From: Portunus trituberculatus
Lineage: Eukaryota; Arthropoda; Malacostraca; Decapoda; Portunidae
Direction of reading: 5' to 3'
Length of the DNA: 64,000 nucleotides
Assembly: GCF_017591435.1 (NCBI RefSeq)
Contig: NC_059255.1
Span: 310,001 to 374,000 of the forward strand
Shown here: positions 39,204 through 49,619 of the stretch, one piece after another
How the letters are laid out: each line of letters opens with the position of its first letter
How positions within the stretch are numbered: the stretch's first letter is position 1
The notes under the pieces: generated by a model
Told to the model about the DNA's origin: nothing
What the model saw: only the letters and a program-made list of their open reading frames with translations
Databases searched by the model: none
Translations under genes and position numbers: made by a program

Positions 39204-39860
39204 AGATGATAGTGAAGAAGTCCCCATCGTTGGGAACAGTATGATCAAGAATACTGGTGCCCACCTCAGGAGCAAGGTGAGCAGAGCCTCACAGGAGTGC
39301 CTGAGGGTAGCCAGAATCCAGGAGATCAAGAAGAAGGTTCATGAGAAGACCCAGACAGCTGAAAACGGCCTACTGGTGATCAGTACTACACGCGATGTGT
39401 GGGCCTAAAGGAAGCTAGCCAGAGGCTGCTGAGCAACGACTTCCTTATAGGCCTATGCCCTGAGTGCCTAGACACTACCAGGGCATGGTGGGAGGAGAAA
39501 CACAAAGCAAAGAACGAGGGAGACACAGGTAGGACAGGGGAGGTCCCTGACCCTAGTAGTGAGGGAAAAGTAGAGGTGGTAGGGGGCGCCACATGTACGC
39601 TGACCCCACAGGAGTCTGACCACTCTTACAGCAACAAGGCTGTAACAGACTCCGTGGTAGCCAAGGGGAGTGGCGGTGAAGAATTGAGGGTGGAAGAGGA
39701 CAGTAGCTTGGGGGAGGCAAGTAAGGAGTCAAGGTACAGGAGGAGGCCAGGGGAGGAGCTAGGAGCAGGAAAGTACAAGATACCCCCAGCCAGACACAGG
39801 TCAATGGACAGAGAGGTAAGGAGGACCAGGGTAATGTTGAGTCGGCATGGATGGGCGTAG
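39204..39860 (+). pseudogene. E1 ORF1 upstream part, hydrolase-like start and linker
   Basis: A first frame gives EEVPIVGNSMIKNTGAHL, ARIQEIKKKVHEKTQ and GLLVISTTRDVW, which looks like the first half of an SGNH domain (block I as GNSM). A stop follows at 39406. The frame 39399-39860 continues with LIGLCPECLDTTRAWWEEKH and a long Glu/Lys/Ser-rich linker ending VMLSRHGWA. Whether this is one protein with two hydrolase domains or two spliced element fragments is unclear. Confidence 0.5.
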
Positions 39861-40398
39861 GTCGGCAATCTTGGAGGTATATCCAGGATGGCAAGCGACT
39901 GTGTTTGGAGACAGCCTGATGAGAGGAATAGGAAAAGAAATATACTCCCTGTCCAAAGGTGGCTACAAGGTGATGGATAAGAGCAAACCAGGGGCCAATA
40001 TCCGGGGCATCCGTGAGGCGGTGATGAATTCCGTCCACCAGATGCAGCCCGAAGACCTGGTGGTGATAGAGGGAGGAGGAAACGGGCTGGAAGATATAGG
40101 AGGACGGGAGACAGTTAGGGTGATGGAGGAAATAGTTAGAGTGGTGGAGCGCAAGGTACACAGGAGGCCCTTGATGATGTGTATCTCTAAGAGGCAGGAC
40201 AAGGAGCGTCAGGCTTTTGGTCAGGAGAGGAGATGGGTGAATGGAAAGTTGGTAGGAAGGCTGGAAGACTGGAAATGTGACGGGATGCAGTTGTGGGAGA
40301 AGATGGACTGGAGAAAGGTGTGGACACAGGACGGAGTGCATATGTCCAATATAGGAAAGGTGTGGGTGGCCTGGAACCTGGTGGAGTGGGCTCAGTGA
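39847..40398 (+). CDS. E1 ORF1 SGNH/GDSL-type esterase domain
   Basis: 183-codon open frame with ordered SGNH blocks: TVFGDSLMRGIGKEI (block I, nucleophile Ser), KPGANIRGIREAV (block II Gly), VVIEGGGNGLEDIGG (block III, G-x-N) and TQDGVHMSNIGKVW (block V, D-x-x-H). The putative Ser, Asp and His are all present. Esterase-like ORF1 proteins are known from CR1-type LINEs, where their role in the RNP or at membranes is uncertain. It ends 177 bp before the ORF2 ATG. The true start is probably upstream in the degraded part. Confidence 0.72.
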   Translation: MDGRRSAILEVYPGWQATVFGDSLMRGIGKEIYSLSKGGYKVMDKSKPGANIRGIREAVMNSVHQMQPEDLVVIEGGGNGLEDIGGRETVRVMEEIVRVVERKVHRRPLMMCISKRQDKERQAFGQERRWVNGKLVGRLEDWKCDGMQLWEKMDWRKVWTQDGVHMSNIGKVWVAWNLVEWAQ

Positions 40399-40575
40399 TG
40401 GGAGGAAGGTAAGAAGGAATAGGATAGAATCTGAAGAGGAGGGGTGGGTGTTTTTATGAGAGAAAAGGAGGACAGAAGCATGAAAGAGAGCAGGCTACCG
40501 AGAGAAAGGGAACCTGCGGCAAAAGAGTGTGCAAATGTGAAAGGAAGAGGAGGTACCCACGGGGTGTCAGGATGC

Positions 40576-43500
40576 ATGAAGATTGGGTGTGTGAATGTGA
40601 GAGAATGGGGCACTGGGAAATTTGAGGACGTGTCTAAGGAGCTGGAAGAGTGGCATTTTGACTTAGTCGGAATGACCGAGACACACCTGAGGGATGATGT
40701 GAAAGTGGATGGTAGTGAGTATGTGATGATTGGAAAGGGACGGAAGATGCAGGACAGAGTAGGAGGAGGGGTAGCTATCATGTATAGGAAGGAAAGGAAT
40801 TTCAAGTAGAAAAACTAGATGTAGGAAGCTGTGCCACAAGTGAGGATATTCTAGCAGTGAAGGTAGAGTGCATAGGAAGTGTGAAAGTTTGGTGGTGATT
40901 GTAGTATACATGACAGTAGAGGGTGAGAGAGTAGTGACAGAGAACAGCAGGAAGTATGGTATTCTAAGGAAGATCGTGGGAGAATGTGCTGGAGAGAGAG
41001 TGATTCTTATGGGAGATATGAATGCACATGTAGGTATACTAGGCGAGCAAATGAACAGGAATGGAGAAATGCTTGACAGCTTTGTAAATGAGATGGAGTT
41101 GGAGAACCTGAATGAGACCCTGGCTGAAGGACGAGTGACTTGGTGTGCGAGGAACCAAGAGTCTGCGATTGATTATATGTTAGTGAATAGGAGAATGCGT
41201 GAGTTGGTGGACCACATGTGGATTGACGAGGATGGAACGATTGACGTTGTCTCGGACCATAACATGCTGGTGTTGGAGTGTAAGTTGAATGGGAGACAGA
41301 ATAGGAATACAAAAGCTAAGAGGAGAAGGTGGAGGCTAAGAGATGCAGGATGGGAGAATTTCCAGGTAGACCTGAGTGAGAGATGCTGGGAAGATGAAAG
41401 CTTGAATAATGTGGATGAATTAAATTATAGATTTGTCGAGAATGTGAAGAACGCAGCTGCCAGCCAGATAGGGTATGTGAGGACAAGTGCCAGAAAGCAT
41501 ACGTGTAAGCCATGGTGGAACGATGAGGTTAGGGATGCCAGGAGAGAGAGAAAAAGATTAAATAAGGTGTATAGACAGCTGAGAAAGAGGAGGCATGAGA
41601 GTGAAGAGGCAGAAAGTGAGTACCAGAATGCATGGACAGCATATGTGAGGCAGCAGCGAGTGACGAAGCGAAAGATAATGAATGCCAAGGGTAGGTGTGA
41701 GAGAAGCGTGATTCAATCTATCAGAGAGAAAGGCATGGAAGGGGGGCAAAAAATGGTATAGATTCCTGAGGGGTGAGGGGATGTCTGACCATGAAAATGT
41801 GGAGAGCCTCAAGGTGAATGGGACAGTGGTGACAGACAAGGAAGAGATGAGAAAGGTGATCAAAGAGTTCTGGGAAGAGATTGGAGGTGTTGGTGAAGTA
41901 TTTGATGTTAAAGAAGGGTGTGTGACACTGGAGAGAAAGGTCGCGGATGAATTGAATGATAGAATCAGCAGAGAGGAAGTGGAGAAATGTGTGAAAAGGC
42001 AAAAGAATGGTAAGGCAGCAGGGCTGGATGAGATACCATATGAGATGTACAAAAATGGAGAAGTTCAGCTTGATAGGATGACTGAGCTCTTTAACCAGGT
42101 GTGGGAGGAGGAGAGAATGCCAAGAGTGTGGAATGAATGTAGGATGACTCTGTTACACAAGGGAGGATACAAGAGTAAAGATGAGTTGAAAAACTACAGG
42201 CCCATTGCAATAGTGAATACAGTGGGTAAAGTGTTCATTGGTGTGCTGAATGAGAGATTGTGTAAATGGATTGAACAAACTGAAGTGCTGGGTGAAGAAC
42301 AGAATGGTTTCCGTGTGGATAGGAGAGCTGAAGACAAAATATTTGTGGTGAATGAGCTGATTGAGAGGAAAAGGAACGAGGGTAGTAAATTATACTTGGG
42401 TTTTCTGGATATAGAGAAAGCACATGACAGGTTGAATAGAAGAATGTTAGGCAGAGTTTTAGAAAAGATTGGACTGAGTTCAAAGATAGTGCAAAGTATG
42501 TATGTGGACACAAGAGCTAGATATAGACTAGGAGACATAGAAACAGACTGGGTAAAGAGTGAGAGAGGAGTCAGGCAGGGTTGTATTTTGTCACCAACCC
42601 TCTTCAGTTTATATACAGAAGAACTGGCTGCCAGAATGAGAAGTATGAATGCAGGAGTAAAGGTGGGGAATGATAGGGTATGTGTGCTCTTGTATGCAGA
42701 TGATGTGGTAGTCATGAGTGAATCAGCAGAGGAGCTCCAAAGTCTCCTGGATGTTGTAGATGGCTATGGAAGAAACTTTGGGGTGAGATTCAGCAGTGAG
42801 AAGAGCAAGGTGATGGTTGTGAATAGGTAAGATGATGAAAGAAACTTGATGTGGAGACTGGGAGAAAATGAGGTGCAACAGGCTGAGGAATACAAGTATC
42901 TGGGGATGTGGATGAGTCCATATGGCTGTGTGAAAGCAAAGAATGAAAAGATGAGTTTGGTGAACCAGTGGGTGGGTCGGCTAGGAAGTGCAGCAAGGAT
43001 GAGAGCCAGCAAGTATGATGTGCTGCGAGAAGTTTGGAAGAGCGTGGCTGTTCCAAGCATCATGTATGGTATGGATGTGATGACGTGGAATGAAAGTGAA
43101 TTAGAGAAGCTAGAAATAGGACAGAACAGAGTAGCAAGAATGGCTCTAAATGCACCAGGGTATGCAGCAATAGAGGCATTAAGGGGAGACATGGGATGGA
43201 GTACCTTCAGAGAGAGGCATGTGAAGGCAACACTGAGATTCAAGGCTAGGCTAGAACGAATGAATGATGCAAGAATAGTTAGGAAGGTGTTTCTATGGAA
43301 TGTTAGGAATAGCAGGTGGGGGAAGAAGTGTGTCAGGATGGTAGTGAAGAGTGGTCTGGAAACTAGTTGGGCATTCTAGCAAGTTGAGGGGAAACATGTT
43401 GATTGGTGGAAATGGAGAGGGCCCAGACTGGGATGTAGGGAAGTGGAAGAGAGAGATAGACAGAAGGGTGAAGTGTATTGGACTGAGCAAATGGAGGACT

Positions 43501-43917
43501 AGGATGGAACAAAAGAGTACTCTGGAGTGGTATAGGGAGAAAGAGGCCCCAATGTATGAAAAGTGGTATGATGGTAGCCTGGGGGGTGACCTCCTCTTCC
43601 GAGCTAGGGCACAGTGCATGAATGTGAATGCAAGGAGTTACAGATGGTCAGAGTCCCGCAGCAAAGTGTGCCAGATGTGTGACATGGGAGAGGACGAGAC
43701 GGTGGAGCATGTGATGCTGGAGTGTGTGAAGTATGCCAGAGACAGAAATGAGATGATGCAAGTGGTGCTGAGGGAACTGGGGGATGCCAGGGTGGAGAAG
43801 ACTAGAAGGGAATGGATGGTGTTGCTGCTGGGACTGTGTGGAGACACAAGTGAAAGGATGATAGAAGCTGTCAAGGAGTTCCTGGAGAGAATGTGGAGTG
43901 CCAGATGCAGGGATTAG
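40576..43917 (+). pseudogene. E1 ORF2: endonuclease, RT and CCHC finger
   Basis: Starts MKIGCVNVREWGTGKF at 40576. Endonuclease: MTETHLRDD (about 40672), VVYMTVEGER, MGDMNAHVGILGEQ (about 41011) and VVSDHNMLVLE (about 41248). The linker has KPWWNDEVRDARRERKRL. RT (one 349-codon open frame, 41781-42830): GKAAGLDEIPYEMY, NYRPIAIVNTVGKVF, EQNGFRVDRR, FLDIEKAHDR, RGVRQGCILSP (about 42569) and LYADDVVVMS (about 42691). The C-terminal part runs on in 42846-43379 and ends with CQMCDMGEDETVEHVMLEC (about 43672). Frameshifts lie near 40809, 40885, 41755 and 43375, with a TAA at 42828. Confidence 0.9.
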
Positions 43918-44050
43918 TAGTATTAAGGATGGTGTCTGGTTTAGGTTCTTGCCGCCTTTTTTTTCTTTTTATCCCCTGCAGGAGCTGCCGATACTAAGGC
44001 CTGCCTCAGGAGAAATCCTGGGACACCTGTAGAATCAAGATAAAGATCAA
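43918..44050 (+). other. E1 3' untranslated region and tail
   Basis: Contains a T-rich run (about 43957-43972), GAGCTGCCGATACTAAGG and the AAGATCAA-type tail. The last 68 bp recur alone inside Ti7. Confidence 0.6.
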
Positions 44051-44051
44051 G

Positions 44052-44411
44052 AGGGTCAGGGAAGAAGAGACTGTGAAGGAGGTGGTGGAGGCAGTGAAGG
44101 CTGCTGAAGCCAAGAAGATGTGTGTGGCAGTGGTGGGTGTGATGTGACAGCCAAGAGAGGGAGAGAGGTATGAGCGGCTGAGGAGAAGGACAAATGCCAA
44201 GATTCAGGAAGAAGTGTTGAAGCTGAAGCTGGACTGGTTGAAGAAGAAGACAGGCAACGTCAGCTTCATCGATCTGGACCCTGTCTTGAGGGAAGGCATG
44301 GACTTCCTGCCGGACGGGGTGCACCTCAATGAGGCTGGCAACAAGAGGATGTGCGGACGGCTGTGTGAGTGGGTGCGCGCAAGGTCTACAGTGTGTGTGG
44401 ATGCGGCCTGA
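44052..44411 (+). pseudogene. E2 ORF1 C-terminal half (SGNH hydrolase)
   Basis: Frame KRVREEETVKEVVEAVKAAE, MCVAVVGVM (then TGA), PREGERYERLRRRTN, NVSFIDLDPVLREGMDFL and DGVHLNEAGNKRMCGRL. The D-x-x-H of block V is intact. It complements the first-half domain seen at 39204-39408. It ends TGA at 44409, just upstream of the ORF2 start. Confidence 0.65.
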
Positions 44412-44446
44412 ATGAGGAATGGATGTGCACCAAAGGAAGGTCATGT

Positions 44447-46096
44447 ATGAAATTTGGTTGTTTGAATGTAAGAGGATGGGGCATTGGTAAATTTCAGGAT
44501 AAATGCAAGGAGTTGAATGATTGGAGCCTAGATGTGGTAGGTATTACTGAGACTCACCTATAGGATGCAGTGCAGATGGAAGGTAATGAGTTTGTGATGT
44601 TAGGGAAAGGACGCAAGAAACAGGAGAAGGCTAAGAGGAGGCGTAGCCTTGCTTCACAGAAAGGTGAGGAATCTGAGAGTGGAAGAGCTGGACATAGGAG
44701 ACAGTGCTGAGAGTGAGGACATGTTAGCTGTTCGAGTGGAGGGTAGGAATAAGAGTGGCAGAGCTGAGAGGATAGTTGTAGTGGTAGTGTATATGACAGT
44801 GGAAGGCGATAGAGCAGTTAGGGAGAATAGTATAAAATACAGTGTTTTGAAAAAGATTGCAAGAGATTATGCTGGAGAGAGTGATTATTATGGGAGACAT
44901 GAATGCTCACATATGTATGTTAGGTGAACAAATGAATAGGAATGGTGAGATGCTGGATGAGTTTCTGAATGAGATGAGCTTGGAAAATCTGAATGAGACC
45001 CTGGCTAAAGAACAAGTGACTTGGTGTGCGAGGAACCAGGAGTCTGTGATTGACTACATGCTAGTGAATGGGAGAATGCGTGAAATTGTTGACCGTATGT
45101 GGATAGATGAAGATGGAATGATTGACATAGTCTCAGTCCATAACATGCTGGTGCTAAAATATAAGTTGAATGGAAGAGACAGAACAAATGCCAAGGTCAA
45201 GATGAAAAAGTGGAGGTTGAGGGATGCAGGATGGGAGAATTTCCAGGTGGACTTGAGCGAGAGAAGATGGGAGGATGAGAGCCTGAATGGTGTGGATGAA
45301 CTGAATGACAGATTTGTAGAGAATGTGAAGAACGCAGCAGCCAGTCAGATAGGGTATGTAAGAACAAGTGCTAGAAAGCACAGAAGTAGGCTGTGTTGGA
45401 ATGATGAGATTAGAAATGCTAGGAAGGAAAGGAAGAGATAGAATAGGGTGTGCAGACAGTTAAGAAAGAGGAGACATGAGAGTGAGGAGGCTGAAAGTGA
45501 GTACCTGAATGCATGGACAGCGTATGTGAGTCAGTAGCAAGTGACGAAGTGAAAGATAATGAATGCTAAAGTTACATGTGAGAAAAGTGTGATTCAGTCC
45601 CTTGGAGAGAAAGGTGTGGAAGGTGGTCATGAATGGTACAGATTCCTGAGGGGTGAGGGGATGCCTGACAGTGAGAATGTGGAGAGCCTGAATGTGAATG
45701 GAGCAGTGGTGACTGATAAGGAAGAAATGAGAAGGGCAATAAAAGAGTTTTGGGAAGAGATTGGAGGTGTAGGTGAGGTCTTTGATGTGGGTGAAGGACG
45801 TGTATCACTGGAGAGAAAGGATGCAGACGAGTTGAATGAAAGGATCAGCAGGGAGGAGGTGGAGAAATGAGTGAAGAAGCAGAAGAATGGGAAGGCAGCA
45901 GGGCCGGATGAGATACCGTATGAATTGTACAAAAATGGAGGAGAGGTTGTGATTGATAAGATGACTAAGCTGTTTTACCAGGTGTGGGAGGAGGAGAGAG
46001 TGCCGATAATGTGGAATGAATGCAGGGTGACTTTGCTGCATAAGGGAGGGTAGAAGAGTAAGAATGAGTTAAAAAACTACAGGCCGATTGTGTTAG
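44447..46096 (+). pseudogene. E2 ORF2: endonuclease, linker and RT start
   Basis: Starts MKFGCLNVRGWGIGKF, 38 bp after the ORF1 stop. Contains ITETHL (stop TAG right after, about 44562), VVVVYMTVEGDR, MGDMNAHICMLGEQ (about 44892) and an SVHNMLVLK block where E1 has SDHNMLVLE, so a catalytic-region Asp is changed. The linker has stops near 45438 and 45536. The RT begin KAAGPDEIPYELY and NYRPIVLVN are visible before truncation. Closely related to E1 but clearly older. Confidence 0.85.
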
Positions 46097-46273
46097 TTAA
46101 CCCCTTCGCGCCGGAGGTTTAAAAAGCCCGCCTGTATGATATACGGGTGGTAGTGCCGCACGCCCGAGCACGGGAAACTCGTGCAAGCTTGTCATACTAG
46201 TCGTCTTTGTGTATTATGCTGCTATTTTTTAGTTACTATATCGCCTTCGAAGAGGAAAATGGACACTTCTTTC

Positions 46274-46363
<90 letters not shown>

Positions 46364-46449
46364 AATATTTTAGAGACATTTGCTAATATTTTAGACACAA
46401 GCGGGATACATGTAGCTTATCTTTTGAGAGGAAGAGGGAGAGAGGGAAG

Positions 46450-46498
<49 letters not shown>

Positions 46499-46515
46499 GA
46501 AAATTTGTTGTTTTT
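46097..46515 (+). mobile_element. Repeat F copy 2, TTAA-bounded with (AG)n tracts
   Basis: Begins TTAACCCCTTCGCGCCGG inside the E2 RT and carries two AG tracts (about 46279-46362 and 46435-46495), ending ATTAGAAAATTTGTTG. It is the same unit as F1 in reverse. LINE B3 abuts its far end, as A1 does for F1. The frame through it (46181-46543) is a microsatellite artefact. Confidence 0.6.
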
Positions 46516-46569
46516 GTATTTGTGTATGTGTGTATTTACCTAGTTGTACTTTTACAGGGCCTGGGCTTT

Positions 46570-48640
46570 ATGCTCGTGTGGCCCCGTCTCCATATCTACA
46601 CTTATCCAATCTTACTTTAAAAGTGTGCACACTCTTTGCAGACACTACTTCTTGATCTAAACTGTTCCACGTCTCAATACATCTCTGCGGGAAACTATAT
46701 TTTTTAATATCTCTCAGACATCTTCCCTTTCTCAGCTTTTTACTATGCGATCTTGTACTTCGGATGTCATATTCTTCTCTCAAGATCAGTTTCTCATTAT
46801 CCACTTGGTCCATTCCGTTGATCAATTTATAGACTTGTATCAGGTCTCCTCTCTCCTTCTTTGTTCCAAGGTTGGTAGATCCATAGCCTTTAGTCTCTCC
46901 TCATATGTCATCCCTTCAAGTTCTGGGACCATTCTTGTAGCCATTTTTGTAGCCTCTCCAATTTTCTTATGTGTTTCTTTTATGAGGGGTCCACACTACT
47001 CCTGCATATTCCAATCTAGGTCTTATTATAGTATTTATCAATTTCTTCATCATTTCTTTGTCCATGTAGTGAAATGCTACTCCAATATTCCTCAGCAAAT
47101 TATATGTTTCTCTAAAAATTCTATCAATATGGCTTACTGGTTGATTGTTTTCTTCCATCGTCACTCCTAAGTCCTTTTCCTTTTGACTTTCTCCAGTTCT
47201 ACACCATCTCCCATCTTATAGATTCCCACAGGTCGTCTTTCACTCTTTCCCATTTCCATGACATGGTTTTGTTCACATTGAATTCCATTTCCACTTCTTA
47301 CTCCATTCCCAGATCTTATTTAGGTCTTCTTGCAGTATTTCACAATCCTCCTTTTGCTTTATAACTCTGCACAGTTTCGTATCATCCGCAAACAAATTTA
47401 TGTAGCTGTTCACTCCTTCTGGCATGTCGTTAATATAAATGAGGAAAAGTATTGGTGCCAATACTGACCCCTGTGGCACTCCGCTTTCTACTGCTCTCCA
47501 CTTGGACTTCATATCTTTAACTACCGTCCTTATTTCTCTCCCCCTCAAATAATTTTCTATCCATCTCAATGTGCTTCCTTTTAAGCCACCCTTCTCCTCT
47601 AACTTCCACAGTAATCTTGCGTGTGGCACTTTGTCAAACGCCTTTTTTAAATCCAAGTAGATGCAGTCAACCCATCCTCTCTCTCTTGTACTCTATCAAC
47701 TATTCTAGAATAGAAACTCAATAAATTAGTTACACAAGACCGTCCTTTTCTAAAACCAAATTGGCTATTTGATATTAATTTGTTGTCTTCAAGGAACTCG
47801 ATCCATTGTTTCTTTATTATTCTTTCACACATCTTGCATATTACACTAGTTAGTGATACCGGTCTGTAATTTAAAGGTTCTTCTTTCCTTCCACTCTTAT
47901 ATATGGGAACCACCTCAGCTCTTTTCCATTCTACTGGCACTGTTCCATTTTCTATTGAGCATTTTATGATGTTGTATATAGGACTTGCTAGTTCTTCCTA
48001 CATTCTTTCAGTATTCTGCCTGAGACTTCATCCGGTCCCATTGCCTTCTCTTCATCCAGTTCCTTCATTAACTCTTTTATTTCAAGCTTGGTTACTTTAA
48101 TCTCTTTCATATAGATTGTCTCTCTATTACCCTGTGGCCTCTCAAATTTGGATTCTTTAGTAAAGACCTCCTGGAATTTTTATTTAATAGTTCTGCCATA
48201 CTTTTTGGGTCTTCCACCATCCCATTCTCTTCTTTTAACCTTTCTATTGTTTCTTTTTGCCTAATTTTTCCATTTATGAATCTATAGAACAATTTTGGTT
48301 GCTCCTTACATTTTTCAACAATATCTTTTCCGAAGTTCTTTTCCTCTTCCTTCCTCACCTTAACATATTCATTTCTCGCTGCCTTGAAGTTTTCCTCGTT
48401 TGTTGGATTCCTATTTCTCCTCCACCTTTTCCATGTTCCATCTCTTTTCTCCTTTGCCCTAGCACACCTTGCATTAAACCAATCTTTCTTTCCTTCTTCT
48501 TTTGGTCTATATTTTGTGACATATCCCTTGACTCCTGTTTTTATATTTCCAAAAATAAGTTATATTTGTCTTGCATTGTCTCTGAGTTTTCCATCTCTTC
48601 CCAGTCTACGTTTTTAAAATAGTTCTTGAGATTCTCAATA
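46570..48640 (-). pseudogene. B3 reverse transcriptase and linker
   Basis: Minus-strand pieces in order: FNARCARAKEKRDGT linker (about 48480), CKEQPKLFYRFINGKIRQ, GPDEVSGRILKE (about 48020), VEWKRAEVVPIYKSG, LNYRPVSLTS (about 47870), SQFGFRKGRS, DLKKAFDKVPH (about 47640), SGVPQGSVLAP (about 47480), FADDTKL (about 47390), MDKEMMKKLINTIIRPRLEYA, and the tail LILREEYDIRSTRSHSKKL. Only a few shifts (near 47665, 47280, 47165 and 46970) break it. Confidence 0.88.
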
Positions 48641-48827
48641 TCCCCTAACTTTATAAGTTTCTCTTTATTTTGTTTCTTTTTATGTTCTAACTTGTATACA
48701 TTGATATGGGTAATTATTAGATTTAAGCTCATTGTTATGGGTAATTATTAGATTTAAGCTCATTGTTATATACATTGGTTCGATATTAATGTCTTCGAAT
48801 GAAGGGTCACGAACCATGGAATTGGCT
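48641..48827 (+). repeat. Gm1 left LTR fragment
   Basis: Matches 52990-53176 of the right LTR, including a tandem 31-bp duplication (GGGTAATTATTAGATTTAAG twice). It lacks the first 19 bp and the last 306 bp of the LTR, and runs straight into gag coding sequence, so primer-binding site and gag start are deleted. Confidence 0.88.
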
Positions 48828-48829
48828 CA

Positions 48830-49545
48830 CGAGTTACTAAATGGATTCCTCTCTTTAATGAAAACGACCCAGAAGAGTTTTTCCTTCAATTTGAGCATGT
48901 TGCACAATCCCTGAAATGGCCTAATCAGTTCTTGTTTTAGTTCAGACTGCACTAACGGGAAAAGGTTTATCGACTTACTTATCTCTTGAAAGTAGTCAAC
49001 AGTCTGATTATGAAGCCATGAAAACTGCAGTGCTTCTCCTATGAACTTACTGAGGAATTTTACCGAGCAAAGTTTAGAAACAGTTTCAAGGACCCAAATA
49101 AGTCGTATGTGGAGTATGCTCATGCCTTAACTAAACTAAAAACAGATCTGTCTGCTAGTGGTGTAAAGACTTATGAACAGTTGTGTGAGCTCATTGTTTT
49201 GGAACAATACTTAAGAGGTGTGCCACAGGAAGTGAGGTTATATTTGTTAGAGAAGGAAGTGAAGACTTTAGATAAGGCTGCATCTCTTGCAGAAAACTAT
49301 AGTATTATTTGCAAATCTCGTAAGAAGGGTTATGATAAACCCAGTTCCGACCAAAGCGAATCTCAACTATATGGTAAGCCTGTAGGTAACAGTAATTATC
49401 ATAGCAAGAATTTTGCTTATCAGTCCCCATACACAAAATATAGTGGAGGTTTGGGTAAAGCTGAGATATGTAATTATTGTAGAAAGCACAATTCACGTGC
49501 CCAAAGTTGGGAAAAAGAACTCCTGGTAAAAATGATGGTGGTGCT
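48830..49545 (+). pseudogene. Gm1 gag with SCAN-like capsid region
   Basis: Frames in order: PLFNENDPEEFFLQFEHVAQ and SLKWPNQF (about 48845-48940), ALTGKGLSTYLSLESSQ, DYEAMKTAV, FYRAKFRNSF, then the open frame 49109-49612 with EYAHALTKLKTDLSASGV, LRGVPQEVRLYLLEKEVKTL and AASLAENY. This order (GK near the middle, YR-x-KFR, then LRG-P-E-V) is that of SCAN-related Gag of Gmr1-type elements. A knuckle CNYCRKHNSRAQSW has lost the last His and Cys. Several frameshifts. Confidence 0.72.
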
Positions 49546-49619
49546 GTTGCTAATTGTGTGTTTGGCCCTGCAGATTTATCGCTACTTAGTAATGAAGTGT
49601 CTGCAGTTGTGAAAGATCC

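Larger units (their letters stand above)
39204..44050 (+). mobile_element. LINE E1 with SGNH-esterase ORF1
   Basis: 5'-truncated LINE: an ORF1 region (39204-40398), ORF2 (40576-43917) and a 3' UTR ending in an AAGATCAA-type tail at about 44050. The RT carries LYADDVVV and a terminal CCHC finger, unlike families A, B, G and H. A close relative, E2, follows head to tail. Clade unresolved. Confidence 0.85.
44051..46096 (+). mobile_element. LINE E2, truncated at both ends
   Basis: Directly follows the tail of E1 in the same orientation and breaks off in the RT (RPIVLVN) at the TTAA of repeat F2. Holds the second half of ORF1, the endonuclease, the linker and the start of RT. Confidence 0.87.

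Noticed and set aside
39553..40341. 262-codon minus-strand frame opposite the E1 ORF1, and similar long antisense frames over E1/E2
   Set aside because: They are shadows of the purine-rich sense frame with no domain signal and low-complexity Leu/Pro/Ser composition.
43950..43982. Polypyrimidine run plus CAG in E1, resembling a 3' splice site
   Set aside because: It lies in the 3' UTR of a LINE next to its tail; no donor or exon logic supports splicing.
46181..46543. Open frame of 120 codons rich in Arg-Glu
   Set aside because: Produced by (AG)n tracts in repeat F; no independent protein signal.
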